Source: Bradyrhizobium hipponense (GTDB taxonomy: Bacteria; Pseudomonadota; Alphaproteobacteria; Rhizobiales; Xanthobacteraceae). From it: DNA of 58,638 nt. The notes below the pieces were generated by a model that saw only the letters and a list, made by a program, of their open reading frames with translations, ran no database searches and had not been told where the DNA came from. The stretch's first letter is position 1, and every line of letters begins with the position of its first letter. The DNA lies in assembly GCF_008123965.1 (NCBI RefSeq), contig NZ_VSTH01000052.1:1-58638 (forward strand), in the 5' to 3' direction. Shown here piece by piece: positions 42,218 to 51,519 of this stretch. A program made the position numbers and the translations under genes.

Positions 42218-43441
42218 CTATTTTGGAAGAAGTGGAGCAGTGCTGAAAGATGACTGTGCAAATTGCTTCAGCGGCATTGCCTTTCCGAACAGGTGGCCCT
42301 GCGCAAGGTCGAAGCCGAGTTCGGTCACAGCGATCAGGTCGGCATGGCTCTCCACACCTTCGGCGACGGTGCGCACACTGTATTCATTGGCTAGATCGAC
42401 GATATGGCGGCACACCGTTCGCTTCAGGGGCCCATTTCCGCAACCGGCGACGTACTGCCGGTCCACTTTCAATTTCATGAACGGGAATTTCTCCACCCCC
42501 ATCAGCTGCGGCCAATTGTCGCCGACATTTTCGATTGCAAGGCCAATGTTGTGAAAGCGAACCTCACGCGCGACCTCGATCAGGAGATCTAGGTTCTGGA
42601 TGGCTTCCTCGCTCTCGATTTCGATCGTCAAGCCGCCGAAAGCGGGGTGCGACGGCATGCGTTGACAAAGATCGCGTACCGCCTGCGGGTCAATCAGGAA
42701 TGCTGCCGGGAGATTGATGGAGAGATCGATCGAAGTTTGCTGCTCCAGAAGATACTGCCAATCTTTGATCGCGCGGTCGATCACGAACTGCGACAACTCC
42801 CTAAAATGTGGATCGTGAGGCTCCGAGATGAAATAGGCCGGTGGAACAACGCCCCAGGTCGGGTGCCGCATTCGCACAAGCGCCTCGGCACCCCGGCGGC
42901 TGAGGGTACACGCGTCAAACGTCGGCTCATACCAGAGCTCAAGCCAGCCGGCGTGTAAGGCTTCTCCGACATGGACCGCGGGTCGGGGCGCCGGCTCTCT
43001 GGGCAAGAGCATGGCGACCCGATCGCGCAGCGTCTCGGCTGCAAACGGCGTTCTCAGCGGCGGCAGCATAGCAAGTCCATATTCCCCACCAACCTGCTGC
43101 ACTGCCGTCACGACGATCGACTCGCGGGCGCCGAACACCAGCACTCTGCCTGCAAATTCTTCGCGTACGAGTATCTCGAGCAATCGTCCAGGCTCGATGC
43201 GATCCGAGCCAATGCCGAGCAGGATCAGATCAGGGAACTCAGTGCAAAGTACGTGCGGCAGCTCGTCAGCAGTCCTGCATTCGCAGATAACAAACCCCAT
43301 ATCCTCCAGCACATCCCGTAGAAAGGCGCGCAGATGCCGCTTGCCGACGGCCACGCACGCTCGCGGCCGCACCTTACGCTGTCCGAAGATTACAGGTTTC
43401 CCTCCGACCAGTTCGGCCTGCCCATGCTCCATCGCAACCAC
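42218..43441 (-). CDS. Receiver-like/EAL-domain protein, degenerate active site
   Basis: A 407-residue protein. Residues about 25-135 look like a divergent receiver domain (DLILLGIGSDR, GRVLVFG). Residues about 160-400 are an EAL domain with GAEALVR, an N-x-P motif (INLPAAF), IEIESEEAI, KLKVDRQYV and AEGVES. The usual DDFG metal-binding aspartates are replaced (LAIENVGDNW), so c-di-GMP hydrolysis is doubtful and a c-di-GMP-binding or purely regulatory role is possible. GTG 43441 and ATG 43432 are both candidate starts. No membrane segment. Target unknown. Confidence 0.8.
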   Translation of the reverse strand: MVAMEHGQAELVGGKPVIFGQRKVRPRACVAVGKRHLRAFLRDVLEDMGFVICECRTADELPHVLCTEFPDLILLGIGSDRIEPGRLLEILVREEFAGRVLVFGARESIVVTAVQQVGGEYGLAMLPPLRTPFAAETLRDRVAMLLPREPAPRPAVHVGEALHAGWLELWYEPTFDACTLSRRGAEALVRMRHPTWGVVPPAYFISEPHDPHFRELSQFVIDRAIKDWQYLLEQQTSIDLSINLPAAFLIDPQAVRDLCQRMPSHPAFGGLTIEIESEEAIQNLDLLIEVAREVRFHNIGLAIENVGDNWPQLMGVEKFPFMKLKVDRQYVAGCGNGPLKRTVCRHIVDLANEYSVRTVAEGVESHADLIAVTELGFDLAQGHLFGKAMPLKQFAQSSFSTAPLLPK

Positions 43442-44027
43442 TCCCGCTCCGTGACGGTCCCTTAAACGAGGAGCGGAGGTCCAAACAAGCCGTGCTTCCC
43501 AATATCTTTCGATTCTTCGAGGTAAGCTTAAGATAGTGCATTAGCGTGCAAATTCTTTCGCGATGTTGTTCAGACGATTTTGTCGGGCGCACGCTTATGA
43601 TACCTGTCGCGCTTCGCGCAACTTTGTACGAGTAACGCACGCGAGTGTGGGAACTCTCACGTTCGGACGCGCCGAGCTGATGCGCCCTACGGCGCGGCGA
43701 TCATCATGGTGCAAGATCTACTACTGAATGAAGTAGCTCGTGAGTGACGATCGGCAATCACTCTTACGAATGTTTGATCTGGCATGGCCGGCCTGCCCAC
43801 GCGCGAATGTGCCGTCTGGTGGATTTGTTTCCAATCGAAGGAAGTCCATCATGAGTTCGGAGCTGGTCAAGCCGCAGTCGATTCTGAGAACGGCAACAGC
43901 TTGCAATTACCTCACCTCTGTTGCTTATAGCGAGTGCGGACGTCCTATTCCCTACCGAGCTTGATAGTTGCTCTCAGTTGCGTTTTCTGTATCCTCCTGA
44001 GTCTGGATTTCTTCACGAGGGACTAAC
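43442..44027. other. Intergenic region
   Basis: No recognised gene. A GTG-started plus frame at 43740-43964 is unlike any family I know. No NifA or sigma-54 site is seen. Confidence 0.4.
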
Positions 44028-44543
44028 GTGACGGGTGTTCGGGTTCGCGCTGAAGCGCAAGGCCTGCCCCACGGGGGCATGGCTTTGCGCAAAGGCCTGC
44101 CAGGAGATGAGAACGCGATCGCAGAAGCGGTCGAAAAGCTACTTTCTGAATTAGGTGGCCCCGGACCAGAGTTCAGCCTTGAAGGCACGAAGCAGGCAGC
44201 GTTGCGCCTGATTCGGGATCCCGAAGACGGCTTCATTTTTGTCATCGAGGAACAAGCCACGGGGCAGATTGTAGGGGTCGCTACCGTCTCGGCCGTTCAG
44301 GCCGTGAGAGCAGCCGGAGCGTACGGTGTGCTTCAGGAGCTATGGATTTCTCGCGATTTCCGAAGCTCTCACCACGGTCGGCATCTGCTCGATGCGGTAC
44401 ATTCGGAGGCGAAGCGCCGAGGCTGGCAGATGATTGAGGTTACGTTGCCTCCGGATGGCTATCCGGCCTTAGAACGGGTACGCCGTTTCTACGAGGAGAG
44501 GGGATATCGGGTTGCAGGATTGCGCGCGCGCAAGAGGCTGTGA
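44028..44543 (+). CDS. GNAT-family N-acetyltransferase
   Basis: About 171 residues from GTG 44028 (GAGGGA site upstream); ATG 44079 is an alternative. The GNAT fold is shown by FVIEEQATGQIVGVATV, LQELWISRDFRSSHHGRHLL (acetyl-CoA-binding region with a modified Q/RxxGxG/A) and the C-terminal RRFYEERGYRV. Substrate unknown. Single gene, flanked by non-coding DNA. Confidence 0.85.
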   Translation: MTGVRVRAEAQGLPHGGMALRKGLPGDENAIAEAVEKLLSELGGPGPEFSLEGTKQAALRLIRDPEDGFIFVIEEQATGQIVGVATVSAVQAVRAAGAYGVLQELWISRDFRSSHHGRHLLDAVHSEAKRRGWQMIEVTLPPDGYPALERVRRFYEERGYRVAGLRARKRL

Positions 44544-45007
44544 CAGTACTGCGATCTCTGCTCCACAGAGTTAAAGCGCTCCTGGGCTAGCGTGCTATCA
44601 GTAAAATCTTTCAAAGCAGCAGATCCTGCGGCTTGTTGGTTCTCAAAACGAACGCTCCAACGCGTGCGTCGCGGCCGAGCATGATCGAGAACCTCGACGC
44701 TGATGCGGTGTTTACTCCCACTGCGAGCGGTTACCTCTTCGACCTTCTTGGCGGCAACGTTCAAAATATCAGCCATCAAATCGTTCTTCATTGTGCGAAG
44801 CGATACGATGGTCTTCTCAAGGCTCGTGGACCGCGAGCCGAGACCTGCCCGGCTAAAAGCCTGCATCTTAATTCGGCGGACCGTCGTGAAAGGATTCGGT
44901 AGGACCTTGTCACTCCTGCTGGCGAACGTTCAAGGAAGGTGAGCGAGATCAGCCATCAACACTGATCCGGTAGAGGATTCCGTAATGAGCAATGTGCCGT
45001 TTGCCGC
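44544..45007. other. Spacer with an unrecognised minus-strand frame
   Basis: A 125-codon minus-strand frame (44489-44866) includes MKNDLMADILNVAAKKVEEV, which could be a helical protein remnant. A neighbouring frame gives RVGAFVLRTNKPQDLLL, suggesting one decayed gene in two frames. I cannot name it. Confidence 0.3.
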
Positions 45008-45796
45008 CTACAATACGAGGTTCGTGCAGGTCACCCCAGCGCAGGACTTGATGCGGGCGATCGTTTCGCCGTTCGGCGCCATGACGAAGACCTGGCCAAG
45101 GGAGGCATCCGCGACAAAGAGCCGCCCTTTTTGATCCATCGTCAGTCCGTCAGGACCGCTCGTCCCGAAGAACAAGCTGAAGCGTCCCACCTTCGCAACC
45201 CCGCCGTCACGCATCAGCGGCACGCGCCAGACGCTGTTGTCGCGCGTCATTGCAACGAACAACACGGTCTCGTCCGGACTGAGCACCAGGCCGTTCGGAC
45301 TCGGCCCGTTGGAAATCAAGCAACCTCGGCCGGTCGGATCGTGCAATCCAGTTTGCCCCTGATCGGTGAAATAGATGTCGCCGTTGGTCGCGATATGCAG
45401 GTCGTTGCAGCCTCTGAAGGACTCGGAATTGCGGTGCCCCAGAAAGGGCCTGATAGTACCCGCTGCGGATCGAGTTCCATGAGGCCGTTCATGTAGTCGG
45501 CGACCAATATCCGGCCATCCGGCGCGATCTTCAGTCCATTAGGCCGCCGCTATATTCGATGATCAGAGACCAGGCGCGATCCGGTGAAATCCGTAAAATG
45601 CGGCCGAAGGGGATGTCGACGACATAGAGATTCCCGGACTTGTCAAACGATGGTCCCTCGATGAAACAATCTACTGGATGTCCCCGCGGTTCGCGTCTGC
45701 CCATTCCGAGGAAACACCCGGGCGACGAAACTCCGGCGGCATCGACGAGAACATGCGGGTCTCAATCAGCTTGGGCGGCTTTTCGAGATACATCAT
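45008..45796 (-). pseudogene. SMP-30/gluconolactonase-family lactonase, frameshifted
   Basis: ATG 45796 overlaps the stop of the citrate-synthase-like gene as ATGA. The beginning (MMYLEKPPKLIETRMFSSM) is in one frame. Later parts in other frames read CFIEGPSFDKSGNLYVVDIP, KIAPDGRILVADYMNG, then NGLVLSPDETVLFVA and GPDGLTMDQKGRLFVADAS. These are blades and metal-ligand regions of the SMP-30 propeller. A stop at about 45670 and at least three frame changes disable it. Its place at the end of the operon suggests that lactone opening was once part of the pathway. Confidence 0.75.
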
Positions 45797-46635
45797 GATG
45801 CGCCTTCCAGCCCGCGGCGCGGCTGGCCCTCGTAGTTGTAGCCGAACTGCTTGGGCATCGGGCCCTTGTTGCGATCCTTGCGCCCAGCTTGCTCCCAGGC
45901 GTGCGCTAGGATTCCGACCGCGCGCGACAAGCAGAAGACCCCCCGCGCGAGCGGAGAGGCGAAGCCCAGCTCGCCGTAGATGACCGCGGTCGCGCCATCA
46001 ATGTTCATCGGAATGAGTTTGCTCTTGCGCTGTTGCATCACGCGCTCGATCGCGCGAGCGGCCTTGGCATAATCGCCGCCGACACGGCCCTCGTCGGCTG
46101 CGGCATCCACCAGCGCCAACAGCGGCGCCGCGCGCGGATCGACTGGATGAAACCGGTGGCCGAAGCCCGGCAGATATTTGCTGCGTGTTGCGGTGAAATG
46201 GTCGATTGCGGCGCCAGCGGCCTGCTCGATCTCTCGCCCTTCGCGCCGTCGCAGCACATCTTCGTAGAGTTCGATAGCCTGCTCCCCTGCTCCGCCATGC
46301 ACGTCATCGAGCGTATTGATCGCCGAGGCCATGGCACCGTTCAGGGGCAGGCCGCAGCTCACCGCCATCTGGGCAATTGCGATGGAGGGCGCGTGCGGAC
46401 CATGGTCAACGGACGCAACCAGCGCAGCTTGCAGCAACCGCTCCTGCGCTGGCGTCGGCAGATCGCCGCGCAACATCAGCCAGATCATGGCGGGAAAGGA
46501 AATCCGGCCTATCAACTCTTCGATTGGATAGCCTCGATAGGCGATGCGACCGGGCGCGATATCGCAGATGGAGGTTCGCCACCAACGGGCCGCTTGCTGT
46601 CGCAATTCTTCTTCGTTCATTTCCGGTTCGTCCAT
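45793..46635 (-). CDS. Citrate-synthase-like enzyme (citryl-CoA lyase type)
   Basis: About 280 residues, much shorter than true citrate synthase (over 400). It keeps the large-domain signature: GYPIEELIGRISFPAMIWL, the catalytic His regions DVHGGAGEQ and LPGFGHRFHPVDPRA, and the C-terminal LSRAVGILAHAWEQ. Short relatives cleave citryl-CoA or similar CoA thioesters to acetyl-CoA and a 2-oxoacid. It follows the CoA-transferase by 39 bp, so the likely sequence is acid activation by CoA transfer and then cleavage. The actual substrate is not known. ATG 46635 or 46620. Confidence 0.8.
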   Translation of the reverse strand: MDEPEMNEEELRQQAARWWRTSICDIAPGRIAYRGYPIEELIGRISFPAMIWLMLRGDLPTPAQERLLQAALVASVDHGPHAPSIAIAQMAVSCGLPLNGAMASAINTLDDVHGGAGEQAIELYEDVLRRREGREIEQAAGAAIDHFTATRSKYLPGFGHRFHPVDPRAAPLLALVDAAADEGRVGGDYAKAARAIERVMQQRKSKLIPMNIDGATAVIYGELGFASPLARGVFCLSRAVGILAHAWEQAGRKDRNKGPMPKQFGYNYEGQPRRGLEGAS

Positions 46636-46674
46636 TCAACCTGCCGATCGGCAACCGCCGCAAGCCATCGGATA

Positions 46675-47940
46675 TCATGATATCGGTCCGTCCGCGGCTA
46701 CGCGGACGGGCAGGAAATCAGCCTCTCGTTGCTTTGGCGTCCCGACAGCCCGGCTTGAGACCAGTTGCTCAACCTCCGCATACGAATAGCCGAGCCGCTG
46801 CAGCCATCGCTCGGTGTCTGCACCGAGCGTCGCAGGTGGTGAAGGCACCGAAAACTCCTCATCCAGCCGGAACCCCGGCCGCGTGATTCGTAACGGCTGC
46901 GCACCGTCTTGTTCTGGGGCCAAAGTCTCGACGAATCCGCGCTCGAGGAGCTGTGGCTGCTGCAAAAGTTGCGAGACCGTCAGCACGCAGCCTGCGGGGA
47001 CTCCAGCCAGATTCATTTGGGCCTCCCATTCTTCAGCGGGCTTGCAACTCAACGCCTTGTTCAACTCCGCGTTCAGCGCTGCGCGATTGACCTTGCGCAT
47101 CTCGCGCCCAGCAAAGCGTGGATCCGTCTTCAGGTTCGGTCGGCCAATCAGGTCGCATAGGGCTTGGTACTGCTTCTGCTCGTTGGCGGAAATGTTCAGT
47201 GGGCCTGTTGCGGTGCGGAACGTGCCGGAGGGAGCCGCGGTGAAGTTCTCGTTGCCGATGGGCTGCGGCTCGACACCAGCGTTGAGGTGGTTGGAGACCA
47301 CCCATCCCATCGCTGCAACGGTGGCTTCGAGCAGGGACACGTCGATGAACCGACCGCGGCCGCTATGCCGCTGTTCGACCAGAGCCGCGGCAATGGCAAA
47401 GGCAGCAGTCAGTCCCGCAATCGTGTCTGAGATCGGAAAGCCCGTGCGCAGGGGAGCCGAGGCCGTATCGCCGGTGACGCTCATGGCACCAGACAGACCC
47501 TGGACGATCTGGTCATAGGCTGGACGGGCGGACCACGGTCCGCTCTGCCCAAAGCCGGAGATCGCGCAGTAGACGAGACGCGGGTTCTGCCTGCTGAGCA
47601 CATCAAAGCCCAGGCTAAGCCGTTCCATTACCTTCGGCCGGAAGTTTTCGAGCACCACATCGGCTTCCTTGACGAGTCGCAGGAATACCTCGCGGCCCGA
47701 TTCCGACTTCAAGTCCAGCGCCACGGATTGCTTGCCGGCGTTCACCGCGACGAAGGAGAGTCCCTGCAGGCGTTCTGCTCTTTGCGGATCGGCGCCGAGG
47801 CGCCGCGCGAGATCGCCGCCGTTTGGGTTTTCGACTTTGATGACCTCCGCGCCAAGACGCGCGAGATGATAACCGCAGAACGGACCGGCCAGTACGTTCG
47901 ACAGGTCCAGGACGCGGACGCCGGTTAGCGGCAGAGACAT
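46675..47940 (-). CDS. CaiB/BaiF family III CoA-transferase
   Basis: A 421-residue protein of normal family length. N-terminal LTGVRVLDLSNVLAGPFCG, then LGAEVIKVENPNGGDLARR, the catalytic aspartate region RPAYDQIVQGLSG and GRGRFIDVSLLEA. Family III enzymes move CoA between acids, for example from succinyl-CoA. In this operon it would activate the imported acid for the lyase downstream. Start ATG 47940; it follows the binding-protein gene by 54 bp. Confidence 0.9.
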   Translation of the reverse strand: MSLPLTGVRVLDLSNVLAGPFCGYHLARLGAEVIKVENPNGGDLARRLGADPQRAERLQGLSFVAVNAGKQSVALDLKSESGREVFLRLVKEADVVLENFRPKVMERLSLGFDVLSRQNPRLVYCAISGFGQSGPWSARPAYDQIVQGLSGAMSVTGDTASAPLRTGFPISDTIAGLTAAFAIAAALVEQRHSGRGRFIDVSLLEATVAAMGWVVSNHLNAGVEPQPIGNENFTAAPSGTFRTATGPLNISANEQKQYQALCDLIGRPNLKTDPRFAGREMRKVNRAALNAELNKALSCKPAEEWEAQMNLAGVPAGCVLTVSQLLQQPQLLERGFVETLAPEQDGAQPLRITRPGFRLDEEFSVPSPPATLGADTERWLQRLGYSYAEVEQLVSSRAVGTPKQREADFLPVRVAADGPIS

Positions 47941-47994
47941 CTGAAAAAGCCTTCCTTTAGGTGATCCGAAGGTGAGGGCTTGGTCTGCGGGCAG

Positions 47995-49017
47995 CTATTT
48001 CAGTTGTTGCGCGGCGCGTTCCGCGAAGCGATTGGTGAAGGTTTTGCTCAGGTCGATCTTTGCGGCAGCGATTCTTCGATCAAAGTCGCTCAGGACAGCT
48101 AGCGGGACCTTGGCCGCCTCGATGTCCATCTGCCCGGTTGGCGAGAACAGCGCTTTCGACGCGTTCATGATTTCGATGTTCACCTCGCGATTGTCAGTCT
48201 TGTAACCAGGAGGAATCGTATCGACGAGCTGCTCCGTCGGCGTTGCGTTGATCCAGCGGTGAGTTTTGAGCAAGGCGTTGACCAGGCGCTGGACCGTTTC
48301 GGGATTTCTGTCGATGAAGGACTGCTGGAGGTAGAGACACGCGGTCGGATAGGATCCGCCGAAGGCCTGCTTTGAGCCTTCGATCGTGCGCGCATCGAAC
48401 AACGCTGTCGCGCTCTTCGTGCGCGCGAGAAGCGTCGCGATAGGATCGAAATAGACCAGGGCATCGACGTTCTTGGCCTCAAGCGCCACCATGCCCGGTG
48501 CGCCGCTGCCGACCGCAATGATGTTCACATCGCGTGGACCCAATCCTGATTTCTTGATGTAGTAACGCGCCATAGTATCCGTCGATGACCCCGGCGCCGT
48601 GATCCCGAGCCTGAGACCCTTCAGGTCGGCGCCGGTTTTGACCTTGTCGGCGAGGTCGCTGCGGACACCGAGCAGGACGCCGGGAATGTCATTGAGCAGG
48701 AACACGCAGGAAATTTGCTTGCCCTGCGCCTGCATCTGAATGGTGTGATCGTAAAAGCCGATGGCCCCGTCGACGGAGCCGCCGATCAGGGCCTGCAGAG
48801 CCTTTGAGCCACCAGCCTGGAAGTTCTCGACGGTAACGTCAAGGCGTTCTTCCCTAAAGGAGCCAAGCTTCAAGCCAAGTTCGAGAGGCATATAGTTCAG
48901 GATCTGTGACCCCACGGTGATCTTCAATTTTGTTTTCTCGGGCTCGGTGGCGTGCGCCGAAATGACCGAGAAAGCGGCCAGCGCCACGACCGGCATCAGT
49001 CTTATGGAAACGTGCAT
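47995..49017 (-). CDS. ABC transporter substrate-binding protein (SsuA/TauA/NMT1-like)
   Basis: About 340 residues from ATG 49017, with GGAGG as ribosome binding site seven bases upstream. Signal peptide (MPVVALAAFSVISAHA), so it is periplasmic. Core features of the NMT1/TauA class: VGSQILNYMPLELGLKLG, LQALIGGSVDGAIGFYDH, GLRLGITAPGSSTDTMARYY. Members bind sulfonates, nitrate, thiamine precursors or aromatic and other organic acids. The CoA enzymes in the operon favour an organic acid. The transporter proper is encoded just upstream. Confidence 0.88.
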   Translation of the reverse strand: MHVSIRLMPVVALAAFSVISAHATEPEKTKLKITVGSQILNYMPLELGLKLGSFREERLDVTVENFQAGGSKALQALIGGSVDGAIGFYDHTIQMQAQGKQISCVFLLNDIPGVLLGVRSDLADKVKTGADLKGLRLGITAPGSSTDTMARYYIKKSGLGPRDVNIIAVGSGAPGMVALEAKNVDALVYFDPIATLLARTKSATALFDARTIEGSKQAFGGSYPTACLYLQQSFIDRNPETVQRLVNALLKTHRWINATPTEQLVDTIPPGYKTDNREVNIEIMNASKALFSPTGQMDIEAAKVPLAVLSDFDRRIAAAKIDLSKTFTNRFAERAAQQLK

Positions 49018-49050
49018 GCGAACCTCCATGATTGATGGGCGAGCGTACGA

Positions 49051-50565
49051 TCAGCTTTCCTGGGCAAGCGCCGGCCGCCAGACGAGGAGCCGCTTTTCCG
49101 CGCGGTCGACGATGGCGTCGAGGGCAACGACGAAGGCGGAGAGGACGATGATTCCTGCGAACACTCCGGTCGCATCGAGGACACCTTCGGCCTGCGCAAT
49201 TAAGTGCCCCAATCCTGCGGACGAGCCGAGATATTCGGCGACTACGGATCCCATAACGGCCATGCCGACGGACACCCGCAGGCTCGACAGAATCCAGGTC
49301 GTGGCTGATGGCAGGTAGACGTGCCGTAGCAGGGAGGACTTCGATGCACGCAGGAGGCGGGCATTCGCCAGCACGACCGGATTGACCTCGCGGACGCCCT
49401 GGAACGTGTTGAAGAATGCGACGAACAGAACCAGCGTCACGCCGAGCGCAACCTTGGAGGTGGGGCCCAATCCGAACCAGATGACGAAAATAGGTCCAAG
49501 CAAGATGCGCGGGATCGCATTGAACATCTTGATGAAGGGCTGAACGACTTCGGCAGCGAAGGGGCTTAGGCCCAGCCAAATACCAAGTGCTGTGCCGATC
49601 CCGATACCAACCAGGAACGACAGGACCGTCTCCAGCAATGTTATGCCAACATCGGTCCAAAAGTCCGCCGTCGACATCCACTCCCCGATCCTTACAAGTG
49701 TCGACGGTGCCGGAAAGAAGAAGGGATCGATCAGTCCGGCCCGCACGCCCAATTCCCAGATCAGGATCACGCCAAGGACGATGACGAACTGCGTGAGAGC
49801 GACCTTACCCCGCGTGGCATAGCTTTTCTCCACTTCGGCGCCGAGCAGCGACCAAATTTCACGATAGAGCGCGACGAATTCGTCGGTGGTCTGCAGCGCC
49901 GAAACGTCGCGTGGACGAGGCAGCGTAATCCTGACGTCGGCAACCACAACGACGCGGTCCGCCATCGTGATCGCCTCATCGAGATCATGGGCGATGAAGA
50001 CGAGCGAGCGCCGGTCCGCCTGCCAGAGGTCGAGCAGGATGCGGTGCATGAGGCGGCGTGTGTGAACGTCCAGCGCGGAGAACGGCTCATCCATGAGAAC
50101 GATCTTGGGCTCCATGATTAGGGTCTGTGCCATCGCAACGCGCTTGCGCTGGCCGCCGGACAATTGATTCGGATAGCGCTCCTCGAATCCCTTCAATCCG
50201 ACCTTGGCGAGCCAGGGCTTTGCCTGCTCGCGCGCTTTCGCGATCGAGCTGCCCTGAAACACGAGCCTGAGGCCGACATTGTCCTGGGCCGTCTTCCAGG
50301 GCAGCAAGCCTTCCTGTTGCAGCATGTAGCCGGACTGATCGTTCAGGCCCGTAAGCGACTTGCCGAAGATGCGAACATCTCCCGCGGCGGGCTTCAGCAG
50401 TCCGGTGACTGTGTTGAGAATGGTCGATTTCCCGCAGCCGGTCGGCCCCACCACTGCAACGAATTCAGTCTCGCCCACCTGGAGGTTCATGCTTTTCACG
50501 GCCGTGAAGTCGCCGAAGCGAACCATCACGTCGCGCAAGTCCACGGCAACTCCCGGCCGGTCCAT
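49051..50565 (-). CDS. ABC transporter, ATPase fused to permease
   Basis: A single 504-residue chain joins two proteins that are normally separate. Residues 1-250 are the ATPase: Walker A GPTGCGKST (40-48), signature LSGGQRKRVAMAQ, Walker B VLMDEPFSALD, and the H-loop FIAHDLDEA. A short piece between DRVVVV and ADVRITLPRPRDV seems missing compared with relatives. From about residue 262 (TQFVIVLGVILIWELGVRAG) come the permease helices with the EAA-like loop (FFNTFQGVREVNPVVLANAR). The permease's own start codon is not apparent. Start ATG 50565 follows the operator-like palindrome directly. Transports the ligand of the downstream binding protein. Confidence 0.88.
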   Translation of the reverse strand: MDRPGVAVDLRDVMVRFGDFTAVKSMNLQVGETEFVAVVGPTGCGKSTILNTVTGLLKPAAGDVRIFGKSLTGLNDQSGYMLQQEGLLPWKTAQDNVGLRLVFQGSSIAKAREQAKPWLAKVGLKGFEERYPNQLSGGQRKRVAMAQTLIMEPKIVLMDEPFSALDVHTRRLMHRILLDLWQADRRSLVFIAHDLDEAITMADRVVVVADVRITLPRPRDVSALQTTDEFVALYREIWSLLGAEVEKSYATRGKVALTQFVIVLGVILIWELGVRAGLIDPFFFPAPSTLVRIGEWMSTADFWTDVGITLLETVLSFLVGIGIGTALGIWLGLSPFAAEVVQPFIKMFNAIPRILLGPIFVIWFGLGPTSKVALGVTLVLFVAFFNTFQGVREVNPVVLANARLLRASKSSLLRHVYLPSATTWILSSLRVSVGMAVMGSVVAEYLGSSAGLGHLIAQAEGVLDATGVFAGIIVLSAFVVALDAIVDRAEKRLLVWRPALAQES

Positions 50566-50575
50566 TGTTTCACTC

Positions 50576-50593
50576 CATAGAACTTGTTCTATG
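50576..50593. promoter_or_regulatory. Perfect 18-bp palindrome, candidate IclR operator
   Basis: CATAGAAC-TT-GTTCTATG lies 10 bp before the transporter start and 137 bp before the divergent IclR gene. Its symmetry, size and place fit an operator for the adjacent regulator. Confidence 0.65.
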
Positions 50594-50730
50594 TTTCGAA
50601 ACTGCGGTAGCACCGCGTCTAGTGAGCAGTCAATCGTATTCTGGTGGGCAGAATGGCGCTTCTACTAGCTGGCTGGACTCCGGAGCGGATTCCGATTTAT
50701 AGCTTCTGCACAACAGAACCGGAGAATTTG

Positions 50731-51420
50731 ATGGTAAGAACAGGGGTTGATGCGGTGGCGCGGGCACTGGCAATCCTTAAGGCGTTCGACCCCGAGCGCG
50801 CCGCGATGACTCTGACGGAGATTGCGGATGCGACTGACCTCTACAAGAGCACAGTCCTTCGCCTTGCCGCATCTCTGGAGGCGGATGGATTCCTGGTGCG
50901 GGGTACTGACCGACTTTTTCGACCCGGACCGGAGCTATGGCGCCTTGGGGCGCTCTATCAGCGCGGGCTCGACCTTGCTGATCTGATCAGACCCTCGCTC
51001 CATCGTCTGGTCGAGGCAACTGGAGAGACCGCATCCTTCTACATCGCGGAGGGCGACGAGCGCATTTGTCTTTATCGCGTCAATTCTCCGCGTTCGGTCC
51101 GGCATCACCTCGAAGAGGGTCAGCGATTGCCGATTGACCGCGGCGCTGCCGGCCGTGTTCTTACCGCCTACCGCGATTCTGCATCAGCCGATGGAAAGAA
51201 GATCAGAGATCGTGGCTTCTACGTCTCGATCGGCGAGCGGGATCCTGAGGTCGCGGCCGCAGCTGTGCCCGTGATCGACATACATGGCCAATTGCGCGGC
51301 GCCCTCTCGGTCTCCGCCATTCGGACTCGCTTTGATGCAGATGCTCGGAAGGCTGCGATTGAAGTTCTGAAGTCCGAGGCTAAAGCGCTGATTGGTCTGC
51401 TGCCTGCAAGCGAGCGCTGA
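50731..51420 (+). CDS. IclR-family transcriptional regulator
   Basis: About 229 residues from ATG 50731 (GGAG seven bases upstream). N-terminal winged helix: ARALAILKAFDPERAAMTLT then EIADATDLYKSTVLRLAASL. C-terminal ligand-binding domain with RVNSPRSVRHHLEEGQRLPI and GAAGRVLTAY. It is divergent from the transporter/CoA-enzyme operon, the usual position for a pathway-specific IclR, and probably responds to the imported acid or a CoA intermediate. Confidence 0.9.
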   Translation: MVRTGVDAVARALAILKAFDPERAAMTLTEIADATDLYKSTVLRLAASLEADGFLVRGTDRLFRPGPELWRLGALYQRGLDLADLIRPSLHRLVEATGETASFYIAEGDERICLYRVNSPRSVRHHLEEGQRLPIDRGAAGRVLTAYRDSASADGKKIRDRGFYVSIGERDPEVAAAAVPVIDIHGQLRGALSVSAIRTRFDADARKAAIEVLKSEAKALIGLLPASER

Positions 51421-51519
51421 GCTACAATGGCAGCGTTCTGTTTATGACGCACAGCTCAGCGGGTACCGCAAGGACCTCTCCTGAGCGTAGCGTGCTTTTC
51501 TCACATTGTTGAGGCGCAT

